This document shows, piece after piece, positions 34,398-45,080 of a DNA stretch of 64,000 nucleotides. Position numbers and translations under genes: made by a program. Location: assembly GCA_020636075.1 (NCBI GenBank), contig JACJYO010000007.1, positions 310,001 to 374,000 of the forward strand, in the 5' to 3' direction. The DNA comes from Lewinellaceae bacterium (GTDB lineage Bacteria > Bacteroidota > Bacteroidia > Chitinophagales > Saprospiraceae). The notes under the pieces were generated by a model. It saw nothing but the letters and a program-made list of their open reading frames with translations. It was not told the DNA's origin and made no database searches. The first letter of the stretch is position 1, and each line of letters starts with the position of its first letter.

Positions 34398-36755
34398 CTA
34401 TGTGGTTATCAACGGCAGAGAAAATTCCACGCTCGCGCCCCGTCCTTTAGTGCTGAACACCCGAAGCAAACCCTTGTTCATCTCCACCAATTCTTTGCAG
34501 AGCACAAGGCCCAGCCCCGCTCCTTTTTCGCCGGCGGTACCACGCTCGGGACGTTTTTCCAGACTGAACAATTTATCCAGTTTTTCAGCGGCAATACCCG
34601 TGCCGGTATCATTTACGGTGATAAAAACTTTGTTGTCGCGTTGTGTACAGCCAACCGTCACCGCACCGTTCTGCCCGCTTGGGGTAAACTTGATGGCATT
34701 GCCGATCAGGTTTCGGAGGATAGCCTGCAGGGCATTGGGGTCAGCTTGGACGAGCAGGTTTCCAGGCACCTGGTTTTCCAGGCGTATGCCTTTGGCCGTA
34801 GCTGCGTGCTCGTATACATCAAAGTTCTCTGCGACGACAGTTCCAATATCCACCGGCTCCGGGTGGTACGGGATCATGCCTCGGTTGAGCAATGCCCAGG
34901 AAAGCAGGTTGTCCAACAGCGTACTCAGGCTTGTTGCACTTCGGCTGAGTAAGTCACTGATCTGATGCAGTTTGGGCAAATTGCCTTTTTCGAGGTAAAA
35001 GTTAAGTTGCTCACCGACGCCCTGAAATGCAGCGAGCGGACTGCGCAGGTCATGGGCAATGATGCTGAAAAACTTGTCCTTGGTCTGGTTGAGTTGGGCC
35101 AACTGGATGTTTTGTGCATTGAGCTGATTTTTTGCGGCACGAAGTCTCCAGAAAAAATAGGCGCCCGCTAACAGGATGGCCAACAGCGCCCCTCCTAGTG
35201 CAAGGTAGAGGCGGTTTTGGGTGGCCAGAAGTTGTGCTTCATGCTGCGCGCGTGCTTTTTCCGTTTCGATGTCCTCCACATTTTGCCGGATGCGCTCCTG
35301 CGCAAGCCGACGTTGTAGGTCTTCCGTTTTTACACTGTCGAGGTATGTTGTGCTTTGTTCGTAGTGCAATAAGGCATTGGCGAAATCGGCTTGTTGTTTG
35401 TACGCGCGGTACAACAATTGATGGGCATTGGCAATTGCAATTTTGGAGTGTGTTTTTTCAAAATAGGTCAGGCCCATGCCGGCTGCTTCGAGCGCCTGAC
35501 CGGTTTGACTTGCCCGGAGATGTAATTCGGCCAATTCAGCATAAGCCTCACCACATTCCTGAAGCATGCCTTTTTGGGCGTACCAATTTGCCGCGCCGTT
35601 ATACAAGGCTGCTGCCGTTTCCAGATCGCCCAGGTTTTCTTTCACTTTACCAAGTGTCAATCGGATTCGGTTGGTTGCTACAGTGTCTTTAGTCGCTTCA
35701 AGTTTCTGGAGCAGATCTTGTAAGCCTGCTTCCGCTTTTGATGCCTGATTGCGCTCAAGGAGCGGTGGGGTCATGTCTTCCCAAACGCCGGTCAGGATGT
35801 AGGGGTTTTTCATTTTGATGCCGATAGCCAGCGCCTTGTTGTAATTTACCAGGGCCTGTTCGGCATCTTTCATGGCGAAAAAAATGCGGCCACGCAGTTT
35901 ATAGAACTCAATATCTGCATCCGGGTTTTCCAGCAGGTGATTCAGTGTGTCGAGTTGTTGCGTCAGCTGGAGTGCTGTTTCCAGATTGCCAAGACGGAGG
36001 TTCCAGTCGCAAACATTGTGCAACGCGACAACCTGGCGATAGGGTTCCTTGCTTTCCCGGGCAAGTTTTAGCGATTGTTCTCCTAATTCCAGCGCTTTTG
36101 GGTTGTCACCCATTTTGGCGTAAACGAGTGACAATTGTGTAAGGGCAAAAAATTCGCCTGCAGGAATTTTTAGTTGCCGGTACAGCTCCAGCCCGCGGTT
36201 GCAAAAGGCCAACGCTTTGTCAAATTCACCGGTATTCCGAAGGTTGCTACCCAGCCGGGCATACTGAGCGGCCAGGAAGGCAGGCTCGCGCCCGATCTTT
36301 TCGCTGATGGCAACGGCCCGTTCACGGCTTGCATTACATTCCTGATGTTTTCCCTCAAAAAAATAGCAAAATCCTTTTTCAAAAAGCGCATCGGAAAGCA
36401 ACAGGCTGTCCCGGGATTGTCCCGCCAGTTGAATCGCCTGGTCGCATGCCCGGTGTGCTGCGCTATAGTTGAAATCCTTGCGGTAGAATCCGCTTTGCGC
36501 CAGGTATGCCTGCACCATGCCCTCGGTGAACCGGATATTCCTGGCCAATTGCGCAGCTGATCTAGCAGTAGTCAATGCCCGTTCAAGATTGTCTGACTCC
36601 TGCGCCCTGGATAAAGCCAGGAGTGTGGCTACTTTTTCTTCACCCGGTGGCAAGGCGGCAGCGCGTTGTTGGAGGCTATCTGTTTTTGAAGTCTGGGCAA
36701 GGGCGATTGGCAAGATAAAAGCCCAGAGATGGAATGAAGTAAGTACCCGCAGCAT
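34398..36755 (-). CDS. TPR-containing sensor histidine kinase
   Basis: This 785-residue kinase has a signal-like N-terminus (LTSFHLWAFILPIALAQ), about ten tetratricopeptide repeats in the periplasmic part (about 40-430), a membrane span (LYLALGGALLAILLAGAYFFW, about 515-535), a coiled coil, the dimerisation/phospho-acceptor helix FFSIIAHDLRSPLAAFQ (His about 573) and a HATPase domain (ILRNLIGNAIKFTPSG, VNDTGTGIAAEKLDKLF, GLGLVLCKELVEMN). It likely senses a periplasmic protein or peptide through the TPR array and phosphorylates the LytTR regulator encoded next. The pair is transcribed together and diverges from the surface cassette over 166 bp, which contains only a small cactg/cagtg inverted repeat at 36822-36838. 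Confidence 0.92.
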   Translation of the reverse strand: MLRVLTSFHLWAFILPIALAQTSKTDSLQQRAAALPPGEEKVATLLALSRAQESDNLERALTTARSAAQLARNIRFTEGMVQAYLAQSGFYRKDFNYSAAHRACDQAIQLAGQSRDSLLLSDALFEKGFCYFFEGKHQECNASRERAVAISEKIGREPAFLAAQYARLGSNLRNTGEFDKALAFCNRGLELYRQLKIPAGEFFALTQLSLVYAKMGDNPKALELGEQSLKLARESKEPYRQVVALHNVCDWNLRLGNLETALQLTQQLDTLNHLLENPDADIEFYKLRGRIFFAMKDAEQALVNYNKALAIGIKMKNPYILTGVWEDMTPPLLERNQASKAEAGLQDLLQKLEATKDTVATNRIRLTLGKVKENLGDLETAAALYNGAANWYAQKGMLQECGEAYAELAELHLRASQTGQALEAAGMGLTYFEKTHSKIAIANAHQLLYRAYKQQADFANALLHYEQSTTYLDSVKTEDLQRRLAQERIRQNVEDIETEKARAQHEAQLLATQNRLYLALGGALLAILLAGAYFFWRLRAAKNQLNAQNIQLAQLNQTKDKFFSIIAHDLRSPLAAFQGVGEQLNFYLEKGNLPKLHQISDLLSRSATSLSTLLDNLLSWALLNRGMIPYHPEPVDIGTVVAENFDVYEHAATAKGIRLENQVPGNLLVQADPNALQAILRNLIGNAIKFTPSGQNGAVTVGCTQRDNKVFITVNDTGTGIAAEKLDKLFSLEKRPERGTAGEKGAGLGLVLCKELVEMNKGLLRVFSTKGRGASVEFSLPLITT

Positions 36756-36921
36756 CTATACCTGATTTTGAGGTGAAGGTACAAATGGGGGTATCCATTC
36801 GCACACAAAATTCCGGCCATTCACTGCAAAAAACAGTGCGCTCACAGCCAACGTAAGGCGAAAAGGGATAGGTAACGGCTACTTTGAGGTAATTATTCAC
36901 AAAAAAATAGCCATTACTGTG

Positions 36922-38202
36922 ATGAAAACTCTTCGTTTAGTCAGTACCTCACTTGTTTGTTTATTCTTCCTTGCAAACGGCCTGAATGCACAGGCTACCC
37001 TAAGTTTTCAGGGCATTCTTAAAAAATCCAACGGTATTGCTGTAGACGACGGCAACTACTCCATTACGTTCAGCCTGTATACGGCAGAAACAGGTGGAAC
37101 GCCGGTTTGGACGGAGAATCAGAGCGACGTGGATGTCACCAGCGGGATTTACTCCGTGCTGCTCGGTTCGGTCAATCCGCTGTCCAATGTTTCCTTCGAC
37201 CAGATTTATTATCTGGGTATCAAGGTAGGTGGTTCGGAACTTACGCCGCGATTTAAGTTGACCTCCTCGCCCTATGCCCTTGCGCTTATCGGGGGCTCTA
37301 ATATCTTCCCGGGCGCCGGCACAGTGAAAGCCGATGAACTGGTGGTGAAAGGAAAAATGGTCGTCGGTGGCGCCACCGCAGTATCGCCCACCCACACCTT
37401 GCAGGTGACGGGCGGCTACCTGGCCCGCGGGGGCGCTCCAGGCGCTAACGGTGCTTCCAACAACGGCTACGCTTTTGAAGGCAACAACGGCGACAAAGAC
37501 AGCGGTTTGTTCTCCACGGGCGACGGCGTAGTGTCGCTGTATGTCAACAATACCGAACGCTTGAAAGCCACAGGAACCGGTGTGGATGTGACCGGCAACC
37601 AGAGCGTTACGGGCAACGTATCGGCTGCCAACCTGAATCTTGGCGCCAATGGCAAGGTTGTGTTTGACGGCGGCTTGAATGACTGGCGCCTGGTGGATGT
37701 TTCGGATTTTTCCAGCGGTGCGGACGGCTGGGTTGCCTATGACAAGGGCGACCCCTGGGGTACTTCCTTTGTGCAGCAATCCGTCGGTACAAAGACAATA
37801 AACAACCCATTTGTAAAGGACAAAGTACTGGAAGCCACAACACCCACGAATATTAGTAACCGGAGCCTTTTGAAAAAGCAATTTAATTTTTCCGGCAAAC
37901 CGCACTCCGAGATTAAGGTCGAGTTCACCTACTATTATTTTGGTTCCTGGGACGGCGAATGGGGATTCGGCGGTTTTCAGCAAAACCTTACCGAACCATT
38001 GACCGGTGCATGGGGCCAACTGAGCACGACCTGGGGGGTATTTAGCAACCTTTCCTTAGGCTCGCGGGACAATTATACTCAGGGAGAAATGGTAGCGCAA
38101 TATACCGGGGATAATATCTGGGTGGTTTTTGGCAGCACGCTTGGAGAAGGTACCTCCAACGAAAATTACGCAGTCGGTAATATCAAAGTATGGATTCGAT
38201 AA
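36922..38202 (+). CDS. Exported fibre-like protein, cassette copy 1
   Basis: This 426-residue secreted protein starts at the ATG at 36922, one codon inside a GTG-opened frame, matching the start of its paralogue at 61614. A signal peptide (MKTLRLVSTSLVCLFFLANGLNAQ) is followed by a beta domain beginning ATLSFQGILKKSNGIAVDDG (about 25-120), common at the N-terminus of Bacteroidota proteins that carry tail-fibre-like stalks. A stalk-like stretch (about 150-245: THTLQVTGGYLAR, KDSGLFSTGDGVVSLYVNN, VTGNQSVTGNVSAANL) comes next, and a C-terminal beta-rich domain (about 255-426) in place of the usual S74 peptidase. No T9SS tail is seen. It lies 49 bp before a giant T9SS protein, and the same two-gene order recurs at 61.6 kb. 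Function is unknown; a surface fibre is inferred. Confidence 0.8.
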   Translation: MKTLRLVSTSLVCLFFLANGLNAQATLSFQGILKKSNGIAVDDGNYSITFSLYTAETGGTPVWTENQSDVDVTSGIYSVLLGSVNPLSNVSFDQIYYLGIKVGGSELTPRFKLTSSPYALALIGGSNIFPGAGTVKADELVVKGKMVVGGATAVSPTHTLQVTGGYLARGGAPGANGASNNGYAFEGNNGDKDSGLFSTGDGVVSLYVNNTERLKATGTGVDVTGNQSVTGNVSAANLNLGANGKVVFDGGLNDWRLVDVSDFSSGADGWVAYDKGDPWGTSFVQQSVGTKTINNPFVKDKVLEATTPTNISNRSLLKKQFNFSGKPHSEIKVEFTYYYFGSWDGEWGFGGFQQNLTEPLTGAWGQLSTTWGVFSNLSLGSRDNYTQGEMVAQYTGDNIWVVFGSTLGEGTSNENYAVGNIKVWIR

Positions 38203-38251
38203 GCCTGCTTGTTTCCAATTGAAAATTTATCACGCACGAAAAAACAAGGTT

Positions 38252-41200
38252 ATGAACCATATTCGCATATTCCTGCTTTCGTGGGGATGGGTGTGCATGG
38301 GACTTTCACTGCAGGCGCAAAACGTGAACTGTAGTGGTGGTACTTCCAGCGGACCTACCACCTACGTGGGCTCTATTTTTAGAAATTACGGCAGCGTAAC
38401 CAACGCTATCAATAACAAATACAGCACCACCGGCTCCTTGGGTGAGTTGTTTATCGGCGCGGCTTTTGGGTCGGAATACCAAACCGCTGCCGGTTTTTAC
38501 AGCCGTTTCCTCTTACCCCCCTCGGCTCCGCTGGTGCAGGCGACAGAGGGCGATTTGAAGGATCGCATTGAGATCAACTGGGTCGTGGATGCGTTGAGTC
38601 CTTCCTCCGAGTTGGGTTTCAATATTTACCGCGACGGGGCATTTATCGGCAAGGTGGACAAACAGATCCGTAAGTACGTCGACTTCAATGTGCAAGCCGG
38701 GGTTTTTTATACCTATGAAGTTGCCGGGGCCAATCCTGCTGGTGAGGGCTACCGGGGGAGTACCCTGGGCTTTTTGAATCCCAATGGGGTGGTGACCGGC
38801 CAGGTAAAAACGATAAACGGGAACCCTGTGGTTGGCGCTGGCGTTACCCTCACGCCCTCGCTGGGAACGGCCCTGGCTTGCTCGCCGGACGATCAATCCT
38901 TTGTTGAGCCAAACCCGGCCCTGGACGCTCCGCAATGGACAATCACTTGCTGGGTCAAACAAGGTGAAAATAATTTTGCCAGCTATTTATTGAAAAAAGT
39001 ACCGGGTCAAAGCAGTGGCCTCTGGATGATGGCAGCCGGTCAGAATGGCGGGGCTAAATCGCTTGCCATAGGGGTAGGCGACGGCATAGCGCCAGGGTAT
39101 ACTTTTATGCTTCATGAACTCGAGAGCGACCCCGACGGCTGGCACCACGTTGCCCTGGCCTTTAGCGGATCGTCGGTGTTGTTTTACATCGATGGCAAAC
39201 TGATTGACAGCCGGCCCGGTACATACCAGCCGGCAACGACGCAGCCCTTGCGTATGGGCGCCTTCGACGGTGGGCTGGACGACGTACGCATTTTCAACCG
39301 TCAGCTGTCGCAAACAGAGATCAACCAGTATAAAAACCGCACGGTAAACTCCGATGCGGACGGCCTGGTGGCTTACTGGAAATTTGACGAAGGGATCGGT
39401 ACCAAAGCCTACGATATTTCACCGAATCGCCTGACGATGTACCTCTGTGGTTCGGAATGGACCAATGACCGCCCCGATGTGGTCAATGGGGCCGTTACCG
39501 ACGATGCCGGTTTTTATAAAATCGAGGGGGTCAACTACGGCGATGGCGCAACGTTTACGGCGGTGCCGGAAAAAGTATCGTACAACAACTATGCGCTGGA
39601 GTTCAATGGCGCACAGCAGCAATATGCCGTATTGCCCGATTCCATCCTCATGGGCGCGCAAACGGCATCCATTGAGCTACGGCTGAATAATTTTGAAATA
39701 AGCCCTGCAACACGGACCGTATTGGCCAAGGTGCCCGATGATTTTAGCACGGCGAATTTTAAACTTTTCCTTACCAACGGTTCCCTGTTGGTGCGCGTTG
39801 GGTCGCAAGTCCAAAATTTTGGTCCTCTGGGTACCGGGTACCAGCATTTGGTATTTACGAAAGTCAATAACAAAATTTCGTTGTATAAAAATGGCAACCT
39901 GGCAGGCTCGTTTGATTATTCCGATGCTTCGCTGATTACTTCCGGTACGGAACCCTGGAGTTTGGGCGCCAGCAATTCGTTTAGCGGCTATACCGAGTTC
40001 TTCAGTGGCCTGATCGATGAAGTGGCGTTTTACGACACCGTACTCACCCAGGCGCAAATCCAATTGCATGCCGCCGAGGGCGTAAGCGCCCAAACACAGC
40101 GGTTGCAATCCTGGTTTCCGCTCAACGAAAGCATGGGGGCAGTATTGGAAGACATCGGCCTGGCACGTACCGGCAACGGTACCTTGCAAGGCGCTACCTG
40201 GAGCACTGTGACAGGCATCAGCGATGAGTCGGTGCATGAATTCCAACCGAACAAACGCCTCGTGACGCTCAATTCAACGAGCACCAGCGTGGATGGCGTG
40301 GACTTTTCCGATCTGAGCACCGTGCGCGTTTCCGGTTATGCGCGTTACGACGGTACCTTTTGCTATGCCGACAGTGTGGAGATCCTGGTGAACGGCCAGT
40401 CGTATTCACCCCGGATCTTTACGAACAGCGACGGAAAATTTGTCGCTGATTTTGAGCCGGGTGTGACCGTTCGGCTTTCGCCAAAATTTAAAAATCACAG
40501 CTTCGCGCCGGCATCCTGGGACGTGAAAAACCTGAATGCACCGAAAGCGGGCATTTTATTCCGTGACATTACCAAGCGGACGGTACGCATCCGCCTGGCA
40601 GGTGGAGATTGCCGCAAATCGGTGCTTCCGCAAGGTTACTCGGCTAAAATTGCCGTGATCACCCTCGACGAATGTTTTGCCGATACGGCCTTCCTGGATC
40701 ACGACAACCATCCGATGGGGCGGTACACGTTCAAAAATCTGCCGCCAGTGCCGCTTACCGTTGGCGTGATCGACCACGATGATCCGGATGTCAAAGACTT
40801 TTTTGCTTTGAGTGGCGGCACACAAACCGATCTTTCGGAGAAAAGTGACACGCTGGAGTTTATCTACTATGCTCCTCCGCAGGTTCAGATCGATTCTTTT
40901 TCGGTGAACAAATGTGGTTTTGTGCAAATCCCGCAATACGAATCGGCACTCACCAATGTGCGGGTGTATGAAGATTACTACGGCGAGCAATGTTACCTGG
41001 ATACCTTCCTGCTGACCATCAACAACAACATTGCCGATGAGGACCAGTACGATACGCTGGTTACTACCGGTAAACATAAACTCAAGGTGTTTGGCGGCGC
41101 ACCGAATTTGACCTACCCGCATGAAAAGGTGCTGCAGGTGACGGCGCTGGTGGGTGGTAAGTCGGCAACCCGGACCCTGGAAGCCGTCGTTACCGGCGAA

Positions 41201-44200
41201 CGCCCGCGGGCATCCACCTTTGCCAGTACCACACCGGCATTTCCCTTGCTGATTTTGCGCGACCCTCCGGGCGACAACAGTTATGCCTACATCGAAAAAG
41301 GCCAGACGTTTTGTAAAAACTGGAGTCTCTCAACCGTCAAGGATATCGGTGGCGGTCAGGAAAGCCGGGTATCGTTGGGGCCAAAATTTGATATCGGCAC
41401 CGGGGTTGGTTTATGGAAATCGCAGGAGTTTGATATCGTGGCAGAAACGCAGGAAGAGTTTACGGTATCGCGCAAGCAGGTTTCGTCAACGGAGCAGGAA
41501 GTTTGCCTGACCACAACCGAGATCATTTCCACATCCGATCAGGATGATGTTGTGGGCGACCAGGGTGGCGATGTGTATATGGGTGCTGCCATGAACCTGA
41601 TTTTTGGCATCACTGACCTGGTGCTCCTGGATACGGCAACCTGCGCGTTCCAACTCGATACCAGTTTCATGATTCACCCGGACGGCTTTGAAACGACCTA
41701 CCTGTATTCTGAGTATTTTATTAAAAATACGCTGATCCCTAATCTGCAAGCACTTAAGGATACGCTTTCCGTGAATACCTGGAAGTCTTTCATAACGCAA
41801 AACGAGAATTACAAAAAAGACGCAGTATTCGACCGGAATCTTTCGTTTGACGCAGGGGTCAAGTATGAATACTTTTTTCAAAAAGATTCGGCAACGACAA
41901 ATTCCTTCAACTTCGACAGTACCTATACCGGGGAGATTATTGCAAAAGCTGGTGCCTTTGTCGGTGACCTTGGTGCCTATGTCGGGGCTATTTTCCGCCT
42001 GACTACGGCTGAAACAGGTTCAACGGATTCCACTAAATCTTCAACAGTGAAAGTTGGCTATGTGCTGGATGATGACGACGCCGGTGACTATTTTACCGTC
42101 GATATTAAAAATGATAAGAAGTATGGCACGCCGGTTTTCCACACCCGGAGCGGGGCTTCATCCTGTCCATGGGAGCCAAAAACGCAGAACAGGGAGGAAG
42201 TTGACCTGGTGGTGGACAAAAATGTAGCCGTCAATGTGCCGGAAAACGGGGCTGCTGTATTCACGGTTATCCTCGGAAACATAAGCCAAAGTGCTGAAAC
42301 CAGAGGGTACACTCTGCAACTGGCCAACGGTTCCAACCCGAATGGGGCAATCGTAAAAGTGAATGGACAACCGCTAACGCAGGGCATTTCGTATACGGTG
42401 GGTTTTGCCGTTGGGCAAATTGTGACGGTGACGGTTGAACGCGGTCCTATCGCATACGATTACACCGGTCTGGAACTGGTTTGGTATTCGGATTGTGAAG
42501 TAGCGCATGCTACCGCGACAGGTCTGCCGATTGATCCGAAATTTTACAAATCCGTCAAGTTGGACGTGCATTTTGTACAGCCTTGTTCGCCTGTGGATAT
42601 CAATGATCCGCAAAACGGTTTTGTGCTGACGCCGCAGGATCCGGTAGTGTTGCCTATCCGGTTAGTTGACTACAATGAAAACGACGCCAACCTGAAGGAT
42701 ATCAGTACGCAATACCGCAGGGCCAATACAAACGGCGCCTGGATCAACATTGCTGTAACGCCGCGTGACTCACTTGATCCGGTATTTGAACGGATCTTCT
42801 GGAATACCACCGGGCTAAGCGATGGCGATTTCGAAATTCGGGCAGTTTCCGCCTGCTCTACCGGTCTCAATCCAGGAATTTCCCATGTTGTCCAGATCAC
42901 TATTGAGCGTTCGCCACCCGAATTGCTTGGTCTGCCTGAACCAGCCGACGGTGTGCTGTCGCCCGGCGACGAGATCAGCATAACTTTCAATGAGGAAATC
43001 AATTGCCTGAAGGTTTTCCCGGCAGATGTGTTGGGAAACAATACCATCGGATTGTATGACACGGAAACGGGTGAGTTGATCGACGCGACAATCTCCTGTT
43101 TAGGCAATAAGATCGTAGTTGTTCCTGCGATCGCGAATAAATTTCTTGAAGGGAAAATCCTGCGCGTGGAGGTGGATAACATTGAAGATTTGGCTGGCAA
43201 TAATTTTGCCGGCACGGAATGGGAATTTTTTGTCAATCGCAGTCCGCTCGTGCTGGAAGGCGGCAATCTGGATGTGACCATGTATCAGGGCGAAACCCAA
43301 ACGATACAGCGTGCCTTGCGCAATATTGGCGGGAGCATTGCTACTTACAAAGTGGTCGGCGCCCCAAACTGGGTGAAAATCAGCCCGACCACCGGCTCCC
43401 TGCAGCCGGGTGGTGAGGTGCAGGTTAGTTATAAATTCGAATCCACCTTGCCACAAGGGATCTACCGCGACACGATTTATTTTGAAAATGCACAAGGCGA
43501 TGAACGCGTGATCATCAATCTGCGTGTGCTGTGTCCGGCGCCGGACTGGACTTTCAACCCGGCGGCCTTTCCGCAAACGATGACGTTCCAGGTGCAACTT
43601 GATATTGAGGGAGCCGTATCTGCCGACGAAGCAGATATTGTGGCGGCCTTTATCGACGGCGAGTTGCGTGGCAAAGCCAATGTCGAGTATGTTCCGGCAT
43701 TCAACGATTACCGCGCATTTTTGACGGTGTACGGTAATGACGACGAACAGGATAAGCCGGTTGATCTGGTTATTTGGGATGCATCAGCCTGCCTGCTTTA
43801 CGGGCAACTGGTGGAAACGTTTACCTACGATATCGATGGGGTAGTGGGTTCCGGCGTGATTCCCACCATCTTGCATACCAATAGTTTGGTGCAACGCAGT
43901 ATTCCGCTGCAGACGGGTTGGAACTGGATTTCGTTCAATCTGGAATTCCCTGATCCGGCGCTGAATTCGGCCTTGGGTTCATTGAAATATCCGGAAAACG
44001 ACCTGATCAAAGCGCAGACTTCCTTTGCAGAATACTTCGGCACCGATTGGATCGGCTCGCTCACCGAACTTGGCAATACGTCGATGTACCAGTTCCTTGC
44101 CGACAAGCCGGATACCATTGTAATGAACGGCATGCTGATCAGTCCCAATACGGTTCAAATTCCGGTTGTGGCTGGTTGGAACTGGCTGGGATACCTGCCC

Positions 44201-45055
44201 AATCAAGCCCTTCCGCTGGATGCCGCGTTGGCTACTTTGACACCGCTCAACGGCGATATTGTGAAAAGCCAAACCGCCTTTGCGCAATACGTGGCTGGTA
44301 CGGGCTGGATCGGTTCGTTGAAATTCATGGAAGCGCCCAAAGGGTACAAACTGAAGATCAGTAATGCCGGCAGTTTGGTTTACCCAAGTAATTTCAAGGG
44401 GAATGAGGTGCTCGAAGAGCGCGGTGGTGCACCAGTTGCAACGAATTTCTGGAATGTTGATCCGACGCAGTTCGAATACTCGATGACCCTGGTGGGTATG
44501 TTGTCGGTCAACGGGCAGAACGGTACGGCTGACGTTCATGAACTCGGCGCTTTTGTAGGGTCTGAACTACGTGGCTCGGCCCAGGCGATTTATGTGGAAC
44601 CGCTGAGTTCTTACCTGTTTTTCCTGACGTTGTATGCCAATGCGCCCGGTGAGGATCTGGTGTTCAAGTTGTACGACAACGCTGCGCAAGAGGTAAAAGA
44701 CCTGAATGAGATGATCGTTTTTGCGGCAGACCAGCATCAGGGTAGTGTGGAAGCGCCGGTTCCATTCACCCTGCAAACCAGCGGAGTATCGGACCAACAG
44801 TCCTTCGAGTATTTTGAAGTGCAACCCAATCCGTTCAGCACATCGGCGCGGTTGGTATTCCATAGCGCGGCACAGCAGGAAGTGCGACTGTTGATTTCCG
44901 ATGCCTTGGGCCGCACAGTGCTGCATCAGAAAATAGATGCGGTTTCGGGGATGAACACATTCCGGTTGGATGGAGGTGTGTTGAGTGCCGGGGTGTATTT
45001 TGTAAAACTTGAATCGGCAAGTGGCTCTGCCGTGCGAAAAATTATTTGTGAATAA
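38252..45055 (+). CDS. Giant T9SS surface protein with LamG domains, cassette copy 1
   Basis: This 2267-residue exported protein starts at the ATG at 38252 (MNHIRIFLLSWGWVCMGLSLQAQ signal peptide), not at the longer frame. An Fn3-like region (about 90-180) is followed by half of a carboxypeptidase-regulatory-like fold (GVVTGQVKTINGNPVVGAGVTL), a LamG/concanavalin domain (about 207-383, GWHHVALAFSGSSVLFYIDGK), the second half of that fold (GAVTDDAGFYKIEGV), and a second LamG (about 443-608). Long unassigned beta-rich regions follow, then a Big_5/SbsA-like Ig domain (about 1553-1660), a BACON-like segment (about 1660-1760), paired repeats near the end (WNWISFNLEFP / WNWLGYLPN), and a T9SS sorting tail (VQPNPFSTSARLVFHS ... 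SAVRKIICE). LamG domains often bind glycans, suggesting adhesion. A terminator follows. Confidence 0.88.
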   Translation: MNHIRIFLLSWGWVCMGLSLQAQNVNCSGGTSSGPTTYVGSIFRNYGSVTNAINNKYSTTGSLGELFIGAAFGSEYQTAAGFYSRFLLPPSAPLVQATEGDLKDRIEINWVVDALSPSSELGFNIYRDGAFIGKVDKQIRKYVDFNVQAGVFYTYEVAGANPAGEGYRGSTLGFLNPNGVVTGQVKTINGNPVVGAGVTLTPSLGTALACSPDDQSFVEPNPALDAPQWTITCWVKQGENNFASYLLKKVPGQSSGLWMMAAGQNGGAKSLAIGVGDGIAPGYTFMLHELESDPDGWHHVALAFSGSSVLFYIDGKLIDSRPGTYQPATTQPLRMGAFDGGLDDVRIFNRQLSQTEINQYKNRTVNSDADGLVAYWKFDEGIGTKAYDISPNRLTMYLCGSEWTNDRPDVVNGAVTDDAGFYKIEGVNYGDGATFTAVPEKVSYNNYALEFNGAQQQYAVLPDSILMGAQTASIELRLNNFEISPATRTVLAKVPDDFSTANFKLFLTNGSLLVRVGSQVQNFGPLGTGYQHLVFTKVNNKISLYKNGNLAGSFDYSDASLITSGTEPWSLGASNSFSGYTEFFSGLIDEVAFYDTVLTQAQIQLHAAEGVSAQTQRLQSWFPLNESMGAVLEDIGLARTGNGTLQGATWSTVTGISDESVHEFQPNKRLVTLNSTSTSVDGVDFSDLSTVRVSGYARYDGTFCYADSVEILVNGQSYSPRIFTNSDGKFVADFEPGVTVRLSPKFKNHSFAPASWDVKNLNAPKAGILFRDITKRTVRIRLAGGDCRKSVLPQGYSAKIAVITLDECFADTAFLDHDNHPMGRYTFKNLPPVPLTVGVIDHDDPDVKDFFALSGGTQTDLSEKSDTLEFIYYAPPQVQIDSFSVNKCGFVQIPQYESALTNVRVYEDYYGEQCYLDTFLLTINNNIADEDQYDTLVTTGKHKLKVFGGAPNLTYPHEKVLQVTALVGGKSATRTLEAVVTGERPRASTFASTTPAFPLLILRDPPGDNSYAYIEKGQTFCKNWSLSTVKDIGGGQESRVSLGPKFDIGTGVGLWKSQEFDIVAETQEEFTVSRKQVSSTEQEVCLTTTEIISTSDQDDVVGDQGGDVYMGAAMNLIFGITDLVLLDTATCAFQLDTSFMIHPDGFETTYLYSEYFIKNTLIPNLQALKDTLSVNTWKSFITQNENYKKDAVFDRNLSFDAGVKYEYFFQKDSATTNSFNFDSTYTGEIIAKAGAFVGDLGAYVGAIFRLTTAETGSTDSTKSSTVKVGYVLDDDDAGDYFTVDIKNDKKYGTPVFHTRSGASSCPWEPKTQNREEVDLVVDKNVAVNVPENGAAVFTVILGNISQSAETRGYTLQLANGSNPNGAIVKVNGQPLTQGISYTVGFAVGQIVTVTVERGPIAYDYTGLELVWYSDCEVAHATATGLPIDPKFYKSVKLDVHFVQPCSPVDINDPQNGFVLTPQDPVVLPIRLVDYNENDANLKDISTQYRRANTNGAWINIAVTPRDSLDPVFERIFWNTTGLSDGDFEIRAVSACSTGLNPGISHVVQITIERSPPELLGLPEPADGVLSPGDEISITFNEEINCLKVFPADVLGNNTIGLYDTETGELIDATISCLGNKIVVVPAIANKFLEGKILRVEVDNIEDLAGNNFAGTEWEFFVNRSPLVLEGGNLDVTMYQGETQTIQRALRNIGGSIATYKVVGAPNWVKISPTTGSLQPGGEVQVSYKFESTLPQGIYRDTIYFENAQGDERVIINLRVLCPAPDWTFNPAAFPQTMTFQVQLDIEGAVSADEADIVAAFIDGELRGKANVEYVPAFNDYRAFLTVYGNDDEQDKPVDLVIWDASACLLYGQLVETFTYDIDGVVGSGVIPTILHTNSLVQRSIPLQTGWNWISFNLEFPDPALNSALGSLKYPENDLIKAQTSFAEYFGTDWIGSLTELGNTSMYQFLADKPDTIVMNGMLISPNTVQIPVVAGWNWLGYLPNQALPLDAALATLTPLNGDIVKSQTAFAQYVAGTGWIGSLKFMEAPKGYKLKISNAGSLVYPSNFKGNEVLEERGGAPVATNFWNVDPTQFEYSMTLVGMLSVNGQNGTADVHELGAFVGSELRGSAQAIYVEPLSSYLFFLTLYANAPGEDLVFKLYDNAAQEVKDLNEMIVFAADQHQGSVEAPVPFTLQTSGVSDQQSFEYFEVQPNPFSTSARLVFHSAAQQEVRLLISDALGRTVLHQKIDAVSGMNTFRLDGGVLSAGVYFVKLESASGSAVRKIICE

Positions 45056-45080
45056 GGTTCAATAACCAAGTGAAAGCACC

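Noticed and set aside
36822..36838. Small cactg/cagtg inverted repeat as LytTR operator
   Set aside because: Arms of only 5 bp around an A-run are too short to support, and they do not match the LytTR direct-repeat layout.
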